DNA of 64,000 nucleotides from an uncultured Microbulbifer sp. GTDB lineage: Bacteria; Pseudomonadota; Gammaproteobacteria; Pseudomonadales; Cellvibrionaceae. The DNA is taken from positions 62,001-126,000 of the forward strand of contig NZ_CANMKV010000007.1 in assembly GCF_947498635.1 (NCBI RefSeq), in the 5' to 3' direction. The position numbers were made by a program, and so were the translations under genes. Below, piece after piece: positions 1 through 8,822 of the stretch. The notes under the pieces were generated by a model that saw only the letters and a list, made by a program, of their open reading frames with translations, was not told the DNA's origin and ran no database searches. The stretch's first letter is position 1. Each line of letters begins with the position of its first letter.

Positions 1-276
1 ATATCTGGATTTAATACCCGGTAAATTGCTCAGCGCTTATTCAATAATTTTCTGTTGTTAATCAATCCTCAGGCCCTTTGTTGTTTCGGCCGTCCCCGGT
101 GGATAAGGGATAGGTGAATTCTCTTGTGCCGGTGTGAACTTTTCCTACTTTTCAACTCTGCCAAATGTGGGGGGATTGTTTCACCCTGGCAATACTATAA
201 AGTGGGTTGAACAAAGCCCTAATAAGCTCAGATTTCTCTAGGCCATCATGCCAAGCTAATAATAAAGGAGAAGAAG

Positions 277-2214
277 ATGTCAGAAGTGCATACCCGTCCC
301 ATACCTGCTGAGTTTGCCGCCAATGCCCTGATTGGCGCAGAAGATTACGAGAGGATGTATCATCAGTCGGTGCAAAATCCGGAGGCTTTCTGGGCGCAAC
401 AAGCAAAGGATTTCCTTCAGTGGGAAAAACCCTTTACCCAGGTGCTGGAAGAGGATATGCACCGAGGGCATTCGGCCTGGTTTGCTGATGGTCAGCTCAA
501 TGTCACGGTGAACTGTATCGATCGACACCTGGCTAGCCGAAGTGATCAAACGGCCATTTTATGGGAGGGGGACGACCCGGCGGATAGCGTGGCAATTACC
601 TACCGCACCCTGTACGACAATGTATGTCGCCTGGGAAATCTGCTGAAATCCCGCGGGGTTAAAAAAGGGGATCGCGTTTGTATTTATATGCCTATGATTC
701 CCGAGGCGGCCTACGCCATGCTGGCCTGCGCTCGTATTGGCGCGGTGCACTCGGTGGTGTTCGGTGGTTTCTCGCCAAGTGCCCTGAAGGACCGTATTCT
801 CGATTCCGATTGTCATCTGGTTATTACAGCGGATGAGGCGGTTCGCGGTGGCAAACATATTCCTCTGAAAGCCAATGTGGATCAGGCCCTATCCGAATGT
901 CCCAATGTGCATACAACCATTGTGGTAAAGCATATCGGCGCGCCGGTAGATTGGAATAGCAAGCGGGATATCTGGTATGCGGAATCCATCGCAGAGATGG
1001 ATAGCGCATGCGCACCGGAAGTTATCAATGCGGAAGACCCGCTATTTATCCTGTACACCTCTGGCTCCACCGGAAAACCCAAGGGGGTGCTGCACACCAC
1101 CGCCGGTTATTTGCTGATGGCCACCATGAGCTTCAAGTATGTATTTGATTACCGCGAGGGAGAGGTTTTTTGGTGTACCGCCGATGTCGGTTGGATTACC
1201 GGCCACAGCTATATTGTCTACGGCCCCCTTGCGGCCGGAGCTACCAGCTTGATGTTTGAGGGTGTCCCGACCTACCCGGATGCCTCGCGTTTTTGGCAAG
1301 TTGTGGATAAGCACAGGGTTAACAGTTTCTACACCGCCCCCACGGCGATTCGTGCCCTTATGGGCGCGGGCGATGAATTTGTGACGAGCACAGAGCGCAG
1401 TTCTCTGAGGTTACTGGGCACTGTGGGAGAACCGATCAACCCCGAGGCGTGGGAGTGGTACTTCAAGGTGGTCGGGCAGGAGCGCTGCCCCATTGTGGAC
1501 ACCTGGTGGCAGACGGAAACCGGCGCCCATATGATTACCCCTTTGCCGGGTGCGGTGGCACTCAAGCCGGGCTCAGCCACTAAACCTTTCTTTGGTGTAC
1601 AGCCGGTATTACTGGATGGCGATGGTCGGGAAATTGATGGTCCGGGAGAGGGTGCCCTGGCCATAAAAAGAAGCTGGCCATCGATGATTCGCGATGTCTA
1701 CGGCGATCGCCAGCGGATGATCGACACCTATTTCTCCACCTATCCCGGTTACTATTTTACCGGCGATGGGGCGCGCAGAGATGCCGATGGTTATTTCTGG
1801 ATCACCGGGCGTATCGACGATGTGTTGAATGTTTCAGGCCACCGCCTGGGCACAGCCGAAATTGAAAGTGCCCTGGTTCTGCATTCGGATACCGCCGAGG
1901 CCGCCGTAGTAGGTTATCCCCACGATATTAAAGGGCAGGGCATTTATGCGTTTGTCACCCTGAAGTCGGGGCACCAACCCAGTGAAGCACTGCTGCGGGA
2001 ATTAACCGCGCTCTGTGCCAGCGAGATTGGCCCTATAGCCAAGCCGGATAGGATTCAGTGGGCTCCTGGTCTGCCGAAAACCCGCTCGGGCAAAATCATG
2101 CGGCGTATCCTGCGCAAAATCGCCTGTAACGACCTGGATAATCTCGGCGATACTTCCACCCTGGCCGATCCCACTGTGGTTGACGATCTGCTGGCACATC
2201 GCGAAAATCGCTGA
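277..2214 (+). CDS. acs: Acetyl-coenzyme A synthetase
   Basis: Activates acetate to acetyl-CoA via acetyl-AMP in the cytoplasm. The 645-residue length fits the family (E. coli about 650). An N-terminal ACS cap is followed by the AMP-binding core with P-loop [14 protein letters not shown] and the motif DTWWQTETG; the Trp in this motif is the one known to restrict the pocket to acetate. The C-terminal motif TRSGKIMRR carries the catalytic, acetylatable lysine at about K606. The ATG is preceded by AAAGGAG at good distance. The upstream 276 bases hold no convincing gene and presumably the promoter. A strong terminator follows, so it is likely monocistronic. Propionyl-CoA synthetase is less likely because of the WWQTETG pocket. 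Confidence 0.96.
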   Translation: MSEVHTRPIPAEFAANALIGAEDYERMYHQSVQNPEAFWAQQAKDFLQWEKPFTQVLEEDMHRGHSAWFADGQLNVTVNCIDRHLASRSDQTAILWEGDDPADSVAITYRTLYDNVCRLGNLLKSRGVKKGDRVCIYMPMIPEAAYAMLACARIGAVHSVVFGGFSPSALKDRILDSDCHLVITADEAVRGGKHIPLKANVDQALSECPNVHTTIVVKHIGAPVDWNSKRDIWYAESIAEMDSACAPEVINAEDPLFILYTSGSTGKPKGVLHTTAGYLLMATMSFKYVFDYREGEVFWCTADVGWITGHSYIVYGPLAAGATSLMFEGVPTYPDASRFWQVVDKHRVNSFYTAPTAIRALMGAGDEFVTSTERSSLRLLGTVGEPINPEAWEWYFKVVGQERCPIVDTWWQTETGAHMITPLPGAVALKPGSATKPFFGVQPVLLDGDGREIDGPGEGALAIKRSWPSMIRDVYGDRQRMIDTYFSTYPGYYFTGDGARRDADGYFWITGRIDDVLNVSGHRLGTAEIESALVLHSDTAEAAVVGYPHDIKGQGIYAFVTLKSGHQPSEALLRELTALCASEIGPIAKPDRIQWAPGLPKTRSGKIMRRILRKIACNDLDNLGDTSTLADPTVVDDLLAHRENR

Positions 2215-2267
2215 CCTGAATTTAGCGAACAACCACTACTACCACGGAAAATTGCTGTTGGTATGGA

Positions 2268-2296
2268 GAAAAAGCCGGGCTCAGCCCGGCTTTTTT
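2268..2296 (+). terminator. Rho-independent terminator of acs
   Basis: Perfect 7-bp stem GCCGGGC/GCCCGGC with a TCA loop, preceded by an A run and followed by six T. It lies 54 bases after the acs stop codon. Confidence 0.9.
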
Positions 2297-2354
2297 ACTC
2301 GTGGCGGAAGAGCGGTTTGGCTATTTTCAGGCCTATTTTATCGAATTAAGGAGA

Positions 2355-2777
2355 ATGAATTTGGAGCAGGGACGGTACCTTTGTGAGCACTATCGATTTG
2401 CCGCAGATCAGCGCCTCAAGGTGATTAATTTTTTTGTGATACTCACCATGTTTGTGGAGGGGGGGATTTTTACAGCGATGGAGAAAAATTTTCATCCTTT
2501 GATTCTCGCCCTGCTCGGTGGCTCTGTGGTGATTCTTGTAACCGTATTCTGGTTAATGGATATCCGCAGCCGGCAGTTGCTTAGGTTGGCGGTTCCGGCA
2601 TTAAAAAATCTGGAGCAGGACTACCCCGAGGAGGCCAGGATTTTTTCCAATGATGCTATTCAGCGGGGCGGTGTGGCCCGCTATACCTTTGCCTATCGCG
2701 TGCTTTTGGTCGGCCAGCTTATTTTTGGGTTTGGCGTGGCGGCTTATGGATTACATCACTGGTATTTCCTGCCCTAA
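2355..2777 (+). CDS. Small inner-membrane protein of unknown function
   Basis: I do not recognise a family. The protein has two hydrophobic stretches in its first half (around VINFFVILTMFVEGGIFTAM and ILALLGGSVVILVTVFWLM) and a third near the C-terminus (VLLVGQLIFGFGVAAYGL), with a charged soluble loop between. The frame is open from a GTG at 2301, but that start would almost touch the acs terminator and has no ribosome site. AAGGAG at 2348-2353 fits either the ATG at 2355 (very short spacing) or, better, the TTG at 2361 (7-base spacing). The ATG is given here, and the TTG is a real alternative. It follows acs but is separated from it by the terminator. Confidence 0.6.
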   Translation: MNLEQGRYLCEHYRFAADQRLKVINFFVILTMFVEGGIFTAMEKNFHPLILALLGGSVVILVTVFWLMDIRSRQLLRLAVPALKNLEQDYPEEARIFSNDAIQRGGVARYTFAYRVLLVGQLIFGFGVAAYGLHHWYFLP

Positions 2778-2966
2778 TTTTGCCGGCATTGATGTAGTAA
2801 CCCGGCAATGGATGTTGTGGGGTTGCTGAAGTTTTTTTGTGTCTCTCAGTGCTTATTCGCGCGGTAAAGCCCGTCACGACTTCAGCTCAGTCAAAGCTGA
2901 ATCCATCCCCCTGAGCTATCTTGCAGACTGGCGGTGAAGCCACCACAAGACAAGGAAGACTTGCCA

Positions 2967-3344
2967 ATGTTGGATCACATCAGAATACCGGTAGGAAATT
3001 TTGCCCGCTCCCGCGATTTTTATCGCCAGGCATTGGCGTCGATTGGCTATGAGTTGGTCATGGAATTTGATCAATCGGCGGGCTTTGGTTGGGCGGATAA
3101 GCCCGAGTTTTGGATTTGCGAGGGGGTACAGAGCAGTGCCCAGCTGCATATTGCCTTTCGCGCGGAAGAGCGTGAAGTGGTGCGCAATTTTTATCGGGTC
3201 GCATTAGAGGCCGGCGCTACCGATAATGGTGTTCCAGGTATCTATGAGCAGTATCACCCGGATTATTATGCCGCCTACGTACTCGACCCCGATGGTAACA
3301 ACCTGGAAGTGGTCTGCCATTTGCCGGGGGATTTGCAGGAATAA
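2967..3344 (+). CDS. VOC-family (glyoxalase/bleomycin-resistance fold) protein
   Basis: The product has 125 residues and begins LDHIRIPVGNFARSRDFYRQAL, the first beta-alpha unit of the vicinal-oxygen-chelate fold. It ends with the typical second half-site AAYVLDPDGNNLEVVCH, whose Glu is a usual metal ligand. Family members include lyases, dioxygenases and resistance proteins, and the substrate cannot be deduced. The ATG at 2967 has AAGGAAG about 8 bases upstream, so upstream in-frame codons are not used. It may be cotranscribed with the following membrane protein gene, 38 bases away. Confidence 0.8.
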   Translation: MLDHIRIPVGNFARSRDFYRQALASIGYELVMEFDQSAGFGWADKPEFWICEGVQSSAQLHIAFRAEEREVVRNFYRVALEAGATDNGVPGIYEQYHPDYYAAYVLDPDGNNLEVVCHLPGDLQE

Positions 3345-3382
3345 TTGAATCTACCGGCCCCTGTTCGATCAGTGAGAGCACC

Positions 3383-3781
3383 ATGGATGATATCGCCCGC
3401 GCCAAATACCTACCCATCGCCCTGGTTATCGTTGGGCTGATATTTATTATTGCCATTTACCCAATGATGATGTGGGTATGGCCTTCCGGTTGGGGGTGGA
3501 CGCCACGACAGCCGGAGTATGAGCAAATGATCCTGGGGATCTACGCTACCCTGGGGGTCTTCCTGATTCGCGCGGCAAAAAATCCCGCCGCCAACGCCAG
3601 TTTGATCTGGTTTACTGTGTGGTCTAGCCTGGTGCACGCCACAATTATGTTACTGCAGGCTCTCTACGACCACACTGAGCGCACCAACCTGGTGGGAGAT
3701 ATCCCGGCCCTTTACTTGGTGGCCGGTGTGCTTTGGTATCTTATGCCTAAACATAGTTTTAAAAAGCCTGGGGAAACGTGA
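3383..3781 (+). CDS. Four-helix membrane protein, DUF6632-like
   Basis: This 132-residue protein has four predicted membrane helices. The pattern YPMMMWVWPSGWGW ... YEQMILGIYATLGVFL ... NPAANASLIWFTVWSSLVH resembles the small family I know as DUF6632, function unknown. The assignment is from memory of the motif and not certain. It starts at an ATG after a GTGAGAG-like ribosome site, 38 bases after the VOC gene, and may share its transcript. Confidence 0.6.
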   Translation: MDDIARAKYLPIALVIVGLIFIIAIYPMMMWVWPSGWGWTPRQPEYEQMILGIYATLGVFLIRAAKNPAANASLIWFTVWSSLVHATIMLLQALYDHTERTNLVGDIPALYLVAGVLWYLMPKHSFKKPGET

Positions 3782-3808
3782 GAGAATTTTTCTTTTTCAA
3801 AGCAATTG

Positions 3809-3856
3809 ATTGATCCCCGCTATAAGAGCGATAACAAGGTCTAATTTCTCTATTAT
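3809..3856 (+). promoter_or_regulatory. OxyR-like operator and promoter for the catalase gene
   Basis: The tetrads ATTG-N7-CTAT-N7-ATAA-N6-CTAA (3809-3844) approach the OxyR consensus ATAG-N7-CTAT-N7-ATAG-N7-CTAT, with correct phase for the first three and one base short for the last. TATTAT at 3851-3856 is a candidate -10, which would put the operator over the -35 region, the usual position for OxyR activation. The catalase ATG is 63 bases further on. Confidence 0.45.
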
Positions 3857-3918
3857 TACGCTCATCTATAAGCTCTGCCTCTGTGATAGAAATAGTTGTA
3901 GGGGCAAACTTACCAATG

Positions 3919-5415
3919 AAATACCTTCCTTTATTTGCATTAACTATCGGCTTGATAGGCGGTGCCAATGCAGAGACTCTGACCCGCGACAACGGTGCGC
4001 CGGTAGGCGATAACCAAAATGCGCAAACCGCGGGAGAAAATGGTGGAAACCTCTTGCAGGACGTACATCTTATCCAAAAATTACAACGCTTTGCCCGTGA
4101 GCGTATACCCGAGCGGGTAGTGCATGCACGTGGTACAGGGGTTCATGGTGAATTTGTGGCGACGGCGGACCTTAGTGATTTAACCCGCGCCGCTATTTTT
4201 GAACGGGGCTCCAAGACGCCGGTTTTTGTGCGCTTTTCCACCGTCATTCACTCCAAAGGCTCACCAGAAACTCTGCGCGATCCGCGTGGATTTGCTACAA
4301 AATTTTACACTGAAGAAGGTAACTGGGATCTGGTCGGCAACAACCTGCCGGTATTTTTTATCCGCGATGCGATTAAATTCCCGGATATGGTTCACTCACT
4401 GAAACCATCCCCGGTCACTAACCAGCAGGACCCCAATCGTTTCTTTGACTTCTTCAGCCATGTGCCAGAAGCCACACATATGCTGAGCTGGGTCTACTCC
4501 GATTACGGCACACCGGCTAATTTACGCCAGATGGATGGCTGGGGAGTGCATGCGTATAAATTTGTTAATGACAAGGATGAAGTGAGCTATGTGAAGTTTC
4601 ACTGGAAAACCCGCCAGGGAATTAAGAACCTGACTGCGGAACAAGCGGCGGAAATCCAAAGCCGAGATTTCAGTCACGCGACCCGAGATATGTATGCGGC
4701 AATTGAGAAGGGCGATTACCCCAAATGGGATTTATTTATTAAAGTCCTGAAGCCCTCTCAGCTGAGCCGCTTTAATTACAATCCTCTAGACGCTACAAAA
4801 ATGTGGCTAGATGTGAAGGAAACCCAAGTCGGCACCATGACCCTGAATCGCGTGCCTACGAACTTCTTCCAGGAAACCGAGCAATCTGCATTTGCTCCGG
4901 CGAATCTCGTTCCCGGTATTGAACCGTCGGAAGATCGCTTGTTGCAGGGCCGCGTGTTCTCCTACTCCGATACACAGATGTATCGCTTGGGAGCCAACCA
5001 CCAGCAATTGCCAATCAACCGCCCCCGTGTAGCGGTAAGCAACTGGAACCAGGATGGTGTGGGTAATTACGGCCAACAGACTTCGGATGTGAACTACCAA
5101 CCGAGCCGTATTGATGCGCGCAATGAAGACCCTAAAGGTCTTTACAGCCGTAAGCCGTTAACAGGCAGTACCCAGCAGAAAGCGATTGAGAAGACATTGC
5201 CATTTGCCCAGGCGGGTGTTTTCTACCGCAGCCTGAGTCCAGAAGAGCGCCAGAACCTGGTAGAAAACCTAGCCGGTGACCTGGGTAAAGTGCGCGACAG
5301 CAATACTCAGCACATTATGTTGAGCTACTTCTACCAGGCCGATAAAGAGTACGGCCAGCGCCTGACCAAAGCGGTGGGCGGAGATCTTGGACGAGTGAAA
5401 AAGCTGGCTCAATAG
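3919..5415 (+). CDS. katB: Secreted (periplasmic) heme catalase, KatB-like
   Basis: Decomposes hydrogen peroxide. The mature protein is a clade-type monofunctional catalase: catalytic His at about residue 70 (RVVHARGTGVHGEF), Asn in the GNNLPVFFIRD motif near 142-143, and proximal heme Tyr at about 350 (GRVFSYSDTQMYRLG). The start was set at 3919, not the upstream GTG at 3883, because it gives a clean signal peptide (KYLPLFALTIGLIGGANA, cleavage after ANA), so the enzyme should be exported. The length of 498 is normal for small-subunit catalases. The next gene encodes a secreted ankyrin-repeat protein, matching the Pseudomonas aeruginosa katB-ankB pair. An OxyR-like site lies upstream. Confidence 0.93.
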   Translation, partial: KYLPLFALTIGLIGGANAETLTRDNGAPVGDNQNAQTAGENGGNLLQDVHLIQKLQRFARERIPERVVHARGTGVHGEFVATADLSDLTRAAIFERGSKTPVFVRFSTVIHSKGSPETLRDPRGFATKFYTEEGNWDLVGNNLPVFFIRDAIKFPDMVHSLKPSPVTNQQDPNRFFDFFSHVPEATHMLSWVYSDYGTPANLRQMDGWGVHAYKFVNDKDEVSYVKFHWKTRQGIKNLTAEQAAEIQSRDFSHATRDMYAAIEKGDYPKWDLFIKVLKPSQLSRFNYNPLDATKMWLDVKETQVGTMTLNRVPTNFFQETEQSAFAPANLVPGIEPSEDRLLQGRVFSYSDTQMYRLGANHQQLPINRPRVAVSNWNQDGVGNYGQQTSDVNYQPSRIDARNEDPKGLYSRKPLTGSTQQKAIEKTLPFAQAGVFYRSLSPEERQNLVENLAGDLGKVRDSNTQHIMLSYFYQADKEYGQRLTKAVGGDLGRVKKLAQ

Positions 5416-5427
5416 GTTGAACCAATC

Positions 5428-5451
5428 TGCGGGGGGCTCGGGCCTCCCGCA
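5428..5451 (+). repeat. Hairpin between katB and the ankyrin gene
   Basis: TGCGGGGGGC and GCCTCCCGCA can pair 9 of 10 around a 4-base loop, just after the catalase stop and 20 bases before the ankyrin gene start. No T tract follows, so it may act as an mRNA stabiliser or partial attenuator rather than as a full terminator. Confidence 0.55.
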
Positions 5452-5471
5452 TTACCTGTACAGGTGAAATC

Positions 5472-5942
5472 ATGAGATTCCTAGTGTACGCGCTACTCTT
5501 TCTCAGCGCCGTTGTTCAGGCAGGGGAGCCGGGAGAACGGGACTCCGACGTTGCCGAGCTCGCCCAGTATTATTTCGCTGCCGCGCGAGTGGGTGATACC
5601 GAGGTACTGCGTGAATTTTCCGAAGCGGGTTTTCCCTTGGATTTGCGCAACCCTAAAGGCTATACAGCCCTGATGATCGCGACGTATAACGGCAATGCGG
5701 GTGCGGTGAACTACCTCTTACAAAAGGGTGCCGACGCCTGTGCGCAGGACCGCCGTGGCAATACAGCGTTGATGGCGGCTATTTTTCGTGGCGAATTTTC
5801 CCTCGCCCGAACTCTGCTGAAGCAGGACTGTGATCCGGAGATGGCCAACAAGGCCGGACATTCGGCGGAGGACTTTGCCGAGGTCTTTGGCCGCGACCAA
5901 GTGGTCCGGATGCTGCGACAACACCGCGGAAGTAGCGGCTAA
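5472..5942 (+). CDS. ankB: Secreted ankyrin-repeat protein, AnkB-like catalase partner
   Basis: 156 residues with a signal peptide (MRFLVYALLFLSAVVQA, then GEPGERD). The rest is about three ankyrin repeats, recognisable by GYTALMIATYNGNAGAVNYLLQKGA and GNTALMAAIFRGEFSLARTLL. In Pseudomonas, AnkB sits in the membrane/periplasm next to KatB and is needed for full catalase activity; the same gene pairing suggests the same job here. It starts 56 bases after katB with an AGGTGA ribosome site and is probably cotranscribed through the intervening hairpin. Confidence 0.85.
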   Translation: MRFLVYALLFLSAVVQAGEPGERDSDVAELAQYYFAAARVGDTEVLREFSEAGFPLDLRNPKGYTALMIATYNGNAGAVNYLLQKGADACAQDRRGNTALMAAIFRGEFSLARTLLKQDCDPEMANKAGHSAEDFAEVFGRDQVVRMLRQHRGSSG

Positions 5943-6102
5943 AGCCTCCTCTTGGGTGACCTGCATAGGATACCGGCGCCGCTGGGCATAAGGTTTGCCG
6001 CTCTAGCCGATCCATGTGGCGGGTCAGTGCGGCTATTCTGTGTTTGTCCCCGCCCCTGCCAGCGCGTTAGCATAGCCAACCGATATTCAGTTGGTACCCG
6101 CT

Positions 6103-7089
6103 ATGACTCAGAGCCACCATCCCTACGAAGCCCTCACGCCGGACGTGGTGATTGACTGTGTCGAGAGCAGCGGGCTCCTTTCCGACGCGCGTATATTTCC
6201 CTTGAATAGCTACGAAAATCGGGTTTATCAGGTGGGCATCGAGGGTGCCGAGCCATTGATCGCGAAGTTTTATCGCCCGGGTCGCTGGAGCGATGAGCAG
6301 ATTTTGGAGGAGCACCGCTTCACTCTGGAAATGGCCGAAGCGGAGGTTCCGGTGGTGGCGCCGCTGGCATTCGATGGCCGCACATTAATGGAATCGGCCG
6401 GCTTTCGCTTCGCCCTGTTCCCACGCCGCGGTGGACGCCAGCTGGAGCTGGATAATTTCGAGCACCTGGGGCAGGTGGGTACCATGCTAGGGCGTATTCA
6501 CGCGATTGGCAGCGCCAAACCTTTTACCCACCGCCCGACCCTAACGCTTCAGCATTTCGCGATCGACAGCCGTGAATTTATTCTCGGTGGCGATTTTCTG
6601 CCGAGAGAGAATCGCGAGGCCTACGCTTCTGTGACCGGGCATATTATTGAACAGGTCGCGCCATTGTTTGAGCGGCAATGGGATATGCTCAGGCTGCATG
6701 GGGATTGTCACAGCGGTAATTTCCTCTGGCGTGACGATACTCCCTGGTTTGTGGATCTGGACGATTGCCTGATGGGCCCGGCAATCCAGGATATCTGGAT
6801 GCTGATTTCCGGCAATCGCGCGGAGCAGACCGCCTACCTGGAGGCGGTGTTGGAAGGTTATGAAACCTTCTATCGTTTTGATCCACAGCAGTTACAGTTG
6901 GTGGAGCCGTTGCGCTGCCTGCGCCAGATGCACCACGCAGCCTGGCTGGCAAGGCGCTGGCAAGACCCGGCTTTCCCCCAGGCATTTCCCTGGTTTAATA
7001 CCCCCCGTTACTGGGCGGAACATATACTGGCATTGCGCGAGCAGCAATCGGCGCTGCTGGAACCCCCTCTGACACTGGGAGCGGTTTGA
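6103..7089 (+). CDS. srkA: Stress-response Ser/Thr protein kinase SrkA (YihE/RdoA)
   Basis: A kinase of the aminoglycoside-phosphotransferase fold; in E. coli YihE counteracts programmed death after stress. The 328-residue length equals the E. coli protein. The catalytic loop HGDCHSGN is at about 199-206 and the metal-binding DLDD at about 218-221. The ATG at 6103 is preferred over the in-frame TTG at 6091. Its stop codon TGA (7087-7089) is one base from the cysE ATG, so the two are almost certainly translationally coupled. The promoter is presumably in 5943-6102. Confidence 0.92.
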   Translation: MTQSHHPYEALTPDVVIDCVESSGLLSDARIFPLNSYENRVYQVGIEGAEPLIAKFYRPGRWSDEQILEEHRFTLEMAEAEVPVVAPLAFDGRTLMESAGFRFALFPRRGGRQLELDNFEHLGQVGTMLGRIHAIGSAKPFTHRPTLTLQHFAIDSREFILGGDFLPRENREAYASVTGHIIEQVAPLFERQWDMLRLHGDCHSGNFLWRDDTPWFVDLDDCLMGPAIQDIWMLISGNRAEQTAYLEAVLEGYETFYRFDPQQLQLVEPLRCLRQMHHAAWLARRWQDPAFPQAFPWFNTPRYWAEHILALREQQSALLEPPLTLGAV

Positions 7090-7090
7090 T

Positions 7091-7918
7091 ATGGAAAAGT
7101 CCACCGTGGGCGCTTCGTGCGCCGAGACAAATACGGATTTACTGTGGGAGAGAATTCGCATCGAGGTGACGCAACAGGTTGAGCGAGAACCAATTCTGGC
7201 CAGCTTCCTGCACGCGACCATTCTCAATCACAGTTCTCTGGAGGCGGCTCTCAGCTTCCATCTGGCCAATAAACTGGACAATGCGGTGGCACCGGCGCTG
7301 TTGATCCGCGAAGTGATTGATGAGGCGTTGGCGGCAGATCCGTGCATTGGCCACGCTGCGCGTGCGGATCTGAATGCCACTTACCTGCGTGATTCGGCCT
7401 GTAAGTCGCTGCACGAGCCCTTTCTGTATTTCAAGGGATTCCACGCCTTGCAGGTACACCGGGTAGCCCACTGGCTGTGGAAACAACAGCGCCGTTCTCT
7501 GGCTATGTTTTTACAGCACCGGGTGTCGGTGGTGTTCAGCCTGGATATCCACCCGGCGGCAAAAGTGGGCGAGGGTATTTTACTCGACCACGCCACCGGT
7601 ATTGTTATTGGTGAGACTGCAGTGGTAGAGGACAACGTGTCCATCATGCAATCGGTAACCCTTGGCGGTACCGGTAAGGAGAGCGGCGACCGCCACCCGA
7701 AGATCCGCTGTGGGGTTTTGATCGGCGCAGGCAGTAAGGTGCTGGGCAATATCGAAGTGGGGGAGTGTGCCCAGGTGGCTTCTGGTAGTGTCGTGTTAAA
7801 GTCGGTGCCGGAAAAAACCCTGGTGGCCGGTGTGCCGGCTAAGGTGGTGGGTCCGGCGACCTGTGCCCAGCCGGCCATGTCTATGGATCAGTGCGCGCTT
7901 TCGCAAGTGGAAAAGTAG
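7091..7918 (+). CDS. cysE: Serine O-acetyltransferase
   Basis: Makes O-acetylserine from serine and acetyl-CoA, the first step of cysteine synthesis. The 275 residues match the E. coli enzyme (273). The N-terminal helical SATase domain is followed by left-handed beta-helix hexapeptide repeats from about residue 150, with the signature DIHPAAKVGEGILLDHATG and the catalytic His pair region GGTGKESGDRHPKI. The C-terminal tail, which in other CysE proteins binds cysteine synthase or mediates feedback inhibition, is present and ends in QVEK rather than Ile. It lies one base after srkA and is followed by a terminator. Confidence 0.95.
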   Translation: MEKSTVGASCAETNTDLLWERIRIEVTQQVEREPILASFLHATILNHSSLEAALSFHLANKLDNAVAPALLIREVIDEALAADPCIGHAARADLNATYLRDSACKSLHEPFLYFKGFHALQVHRVAHWLWKQQRRSLAMFLQHRVSVVFSLDIHPAAKVGEGILLDHATGIVIGETAVVEDNVSIMQSVTLGGTGKESGDRHPKIRCGVLIGAGSKVLGNIEVGECAQVASGSVVLKSVPEKTLVAGVPAKVVGPATCAQPAMSMDQCALSQVEK

Positions 7919-7925
7919 CGACTAC

Positions 7926-7949
7926 AACCCCGCCGGCTGCGGGGTTTTT
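7926..7949 (+). terminator. Rho-independent terminator after cysE
   Basis: Stem AACCCCG/CGGGGTT with a short CCGGCTG loop, followed by TTT. It lies just past the cysE stop. Confidence 0.8.
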
Positions 7950-7991
7950 CGCCCCCCAGGGCAATGGATAAATGGAACTATCCTTGTACCC

Positions 7992-8801
7992 ATGAAATAC
8001 AGTCTCAGCGCCAAAAATCTCGTCTGCCGCAATCTTGAGGCCCACGCCAGTTACTGTGCGGGCTTACTCAATCCCAATCACACGAAGGAGATCACTGGTA
8101 TCGTTCGCAGTGATACCGGATTGCTGACTAGCCGGCTCAATCAGGCGGTTTCCAATACGGTAATGTTGCCGCGCATACTGCAGCGATTTGCCCTGGATTA
8201 TTTTGCCGAACGCCACAGCCCCTTCACCCTCTGGCACAGTGCCTCAAAGCCCCTCGATGACGACGCCCTGGCGCAGCTGGGATTCCAGCGCAAGCAGTCC
8301 CAGGTTGCCATGGCTGCAGAAGTACAGCGCCTTGCTGTGCAGGGCGCCGGGCCTTCCGAGGGGGATCTGACAGGAGGTGAATTGGAGGTGTCGGGGGTCA
8401 AAAAAGAGGAGCTGGCCACCTACGGGGAAGTACTGGCGGCAGAATGTAGCAGTGCGCAGGAGGCTGCCGAGCTACAAAAATTCTATACCGCGCTTGTGGC
8501 GATTCCCGAGCAGCGGCGCGCGCGGCTCAGATTTTTTTTGGCGCGATTGGAAGGTGTACCCGTAGCGGCTGGTTGTTTATTTGCCTCTGCCGATGCTTTG
8601 GGCCTCTATGACCTGACCACTCTGCAAGACTACCGGGGGCGGGGTATTGGGCGCAGGTTATTTCGCCACCTGCTTGAGCAGGCTCAAGCCAGCCATCACC
8701 GCAGCCTGGTTGCGCTGGTGCCGGCAGAGCGCCAGCAGCTGCCGTTGGATTGCGGTTTCTTTGCCGTCGGTGAAGTGGCGCGCTATCTTTTCACGCCTTG
8801 A
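7992..8801 (+). CDS. GNAT-family N-acetyltransferase
   Basis: 269 residues. The C-terminal half carries the acetyl-CoA pocket DYRGRGIGRRLFRHLLEQA, the classic R/Q-x-x-G-x-G/A motif A. The N-terminal half (to about 130) is less conserved and resembles the degenerate lobe of two-lobed GNAT proteins. The frame is open further upstream through cysE, but the ATG at 7992 is the first start after the cysE terminator. The ribosome site is weak. The acceptor is unknown. It converges on epmA, 21 bases away. Confidence 0.75.
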   Translation: MKYSLSAKNLVCRNLEAHASYCAGLLNPNHTKEITGIVRSDTGLLTSRLNQAVSNTVMLPRILQRFALDYFAERHSPFTLWHSASKPLDDDALAQLGFQRKQSQVAMAAEVQRLAVQGAGPSEGDLTGGELEVSGVKKEELATYGEVLAAECSSAQEAAELQKFYTALVAIPEQRRARLRFFLARLEGVPVAAGCLFASADALGLYDLTTLQDYRGRGIGRRLFRHLLEQAQASHHRSLVALVPAERQQLPLDCGFFAVGEVARYLFTP

Positions 8802-8822
8802 GCCCTCATCGAGCGAATCTGA

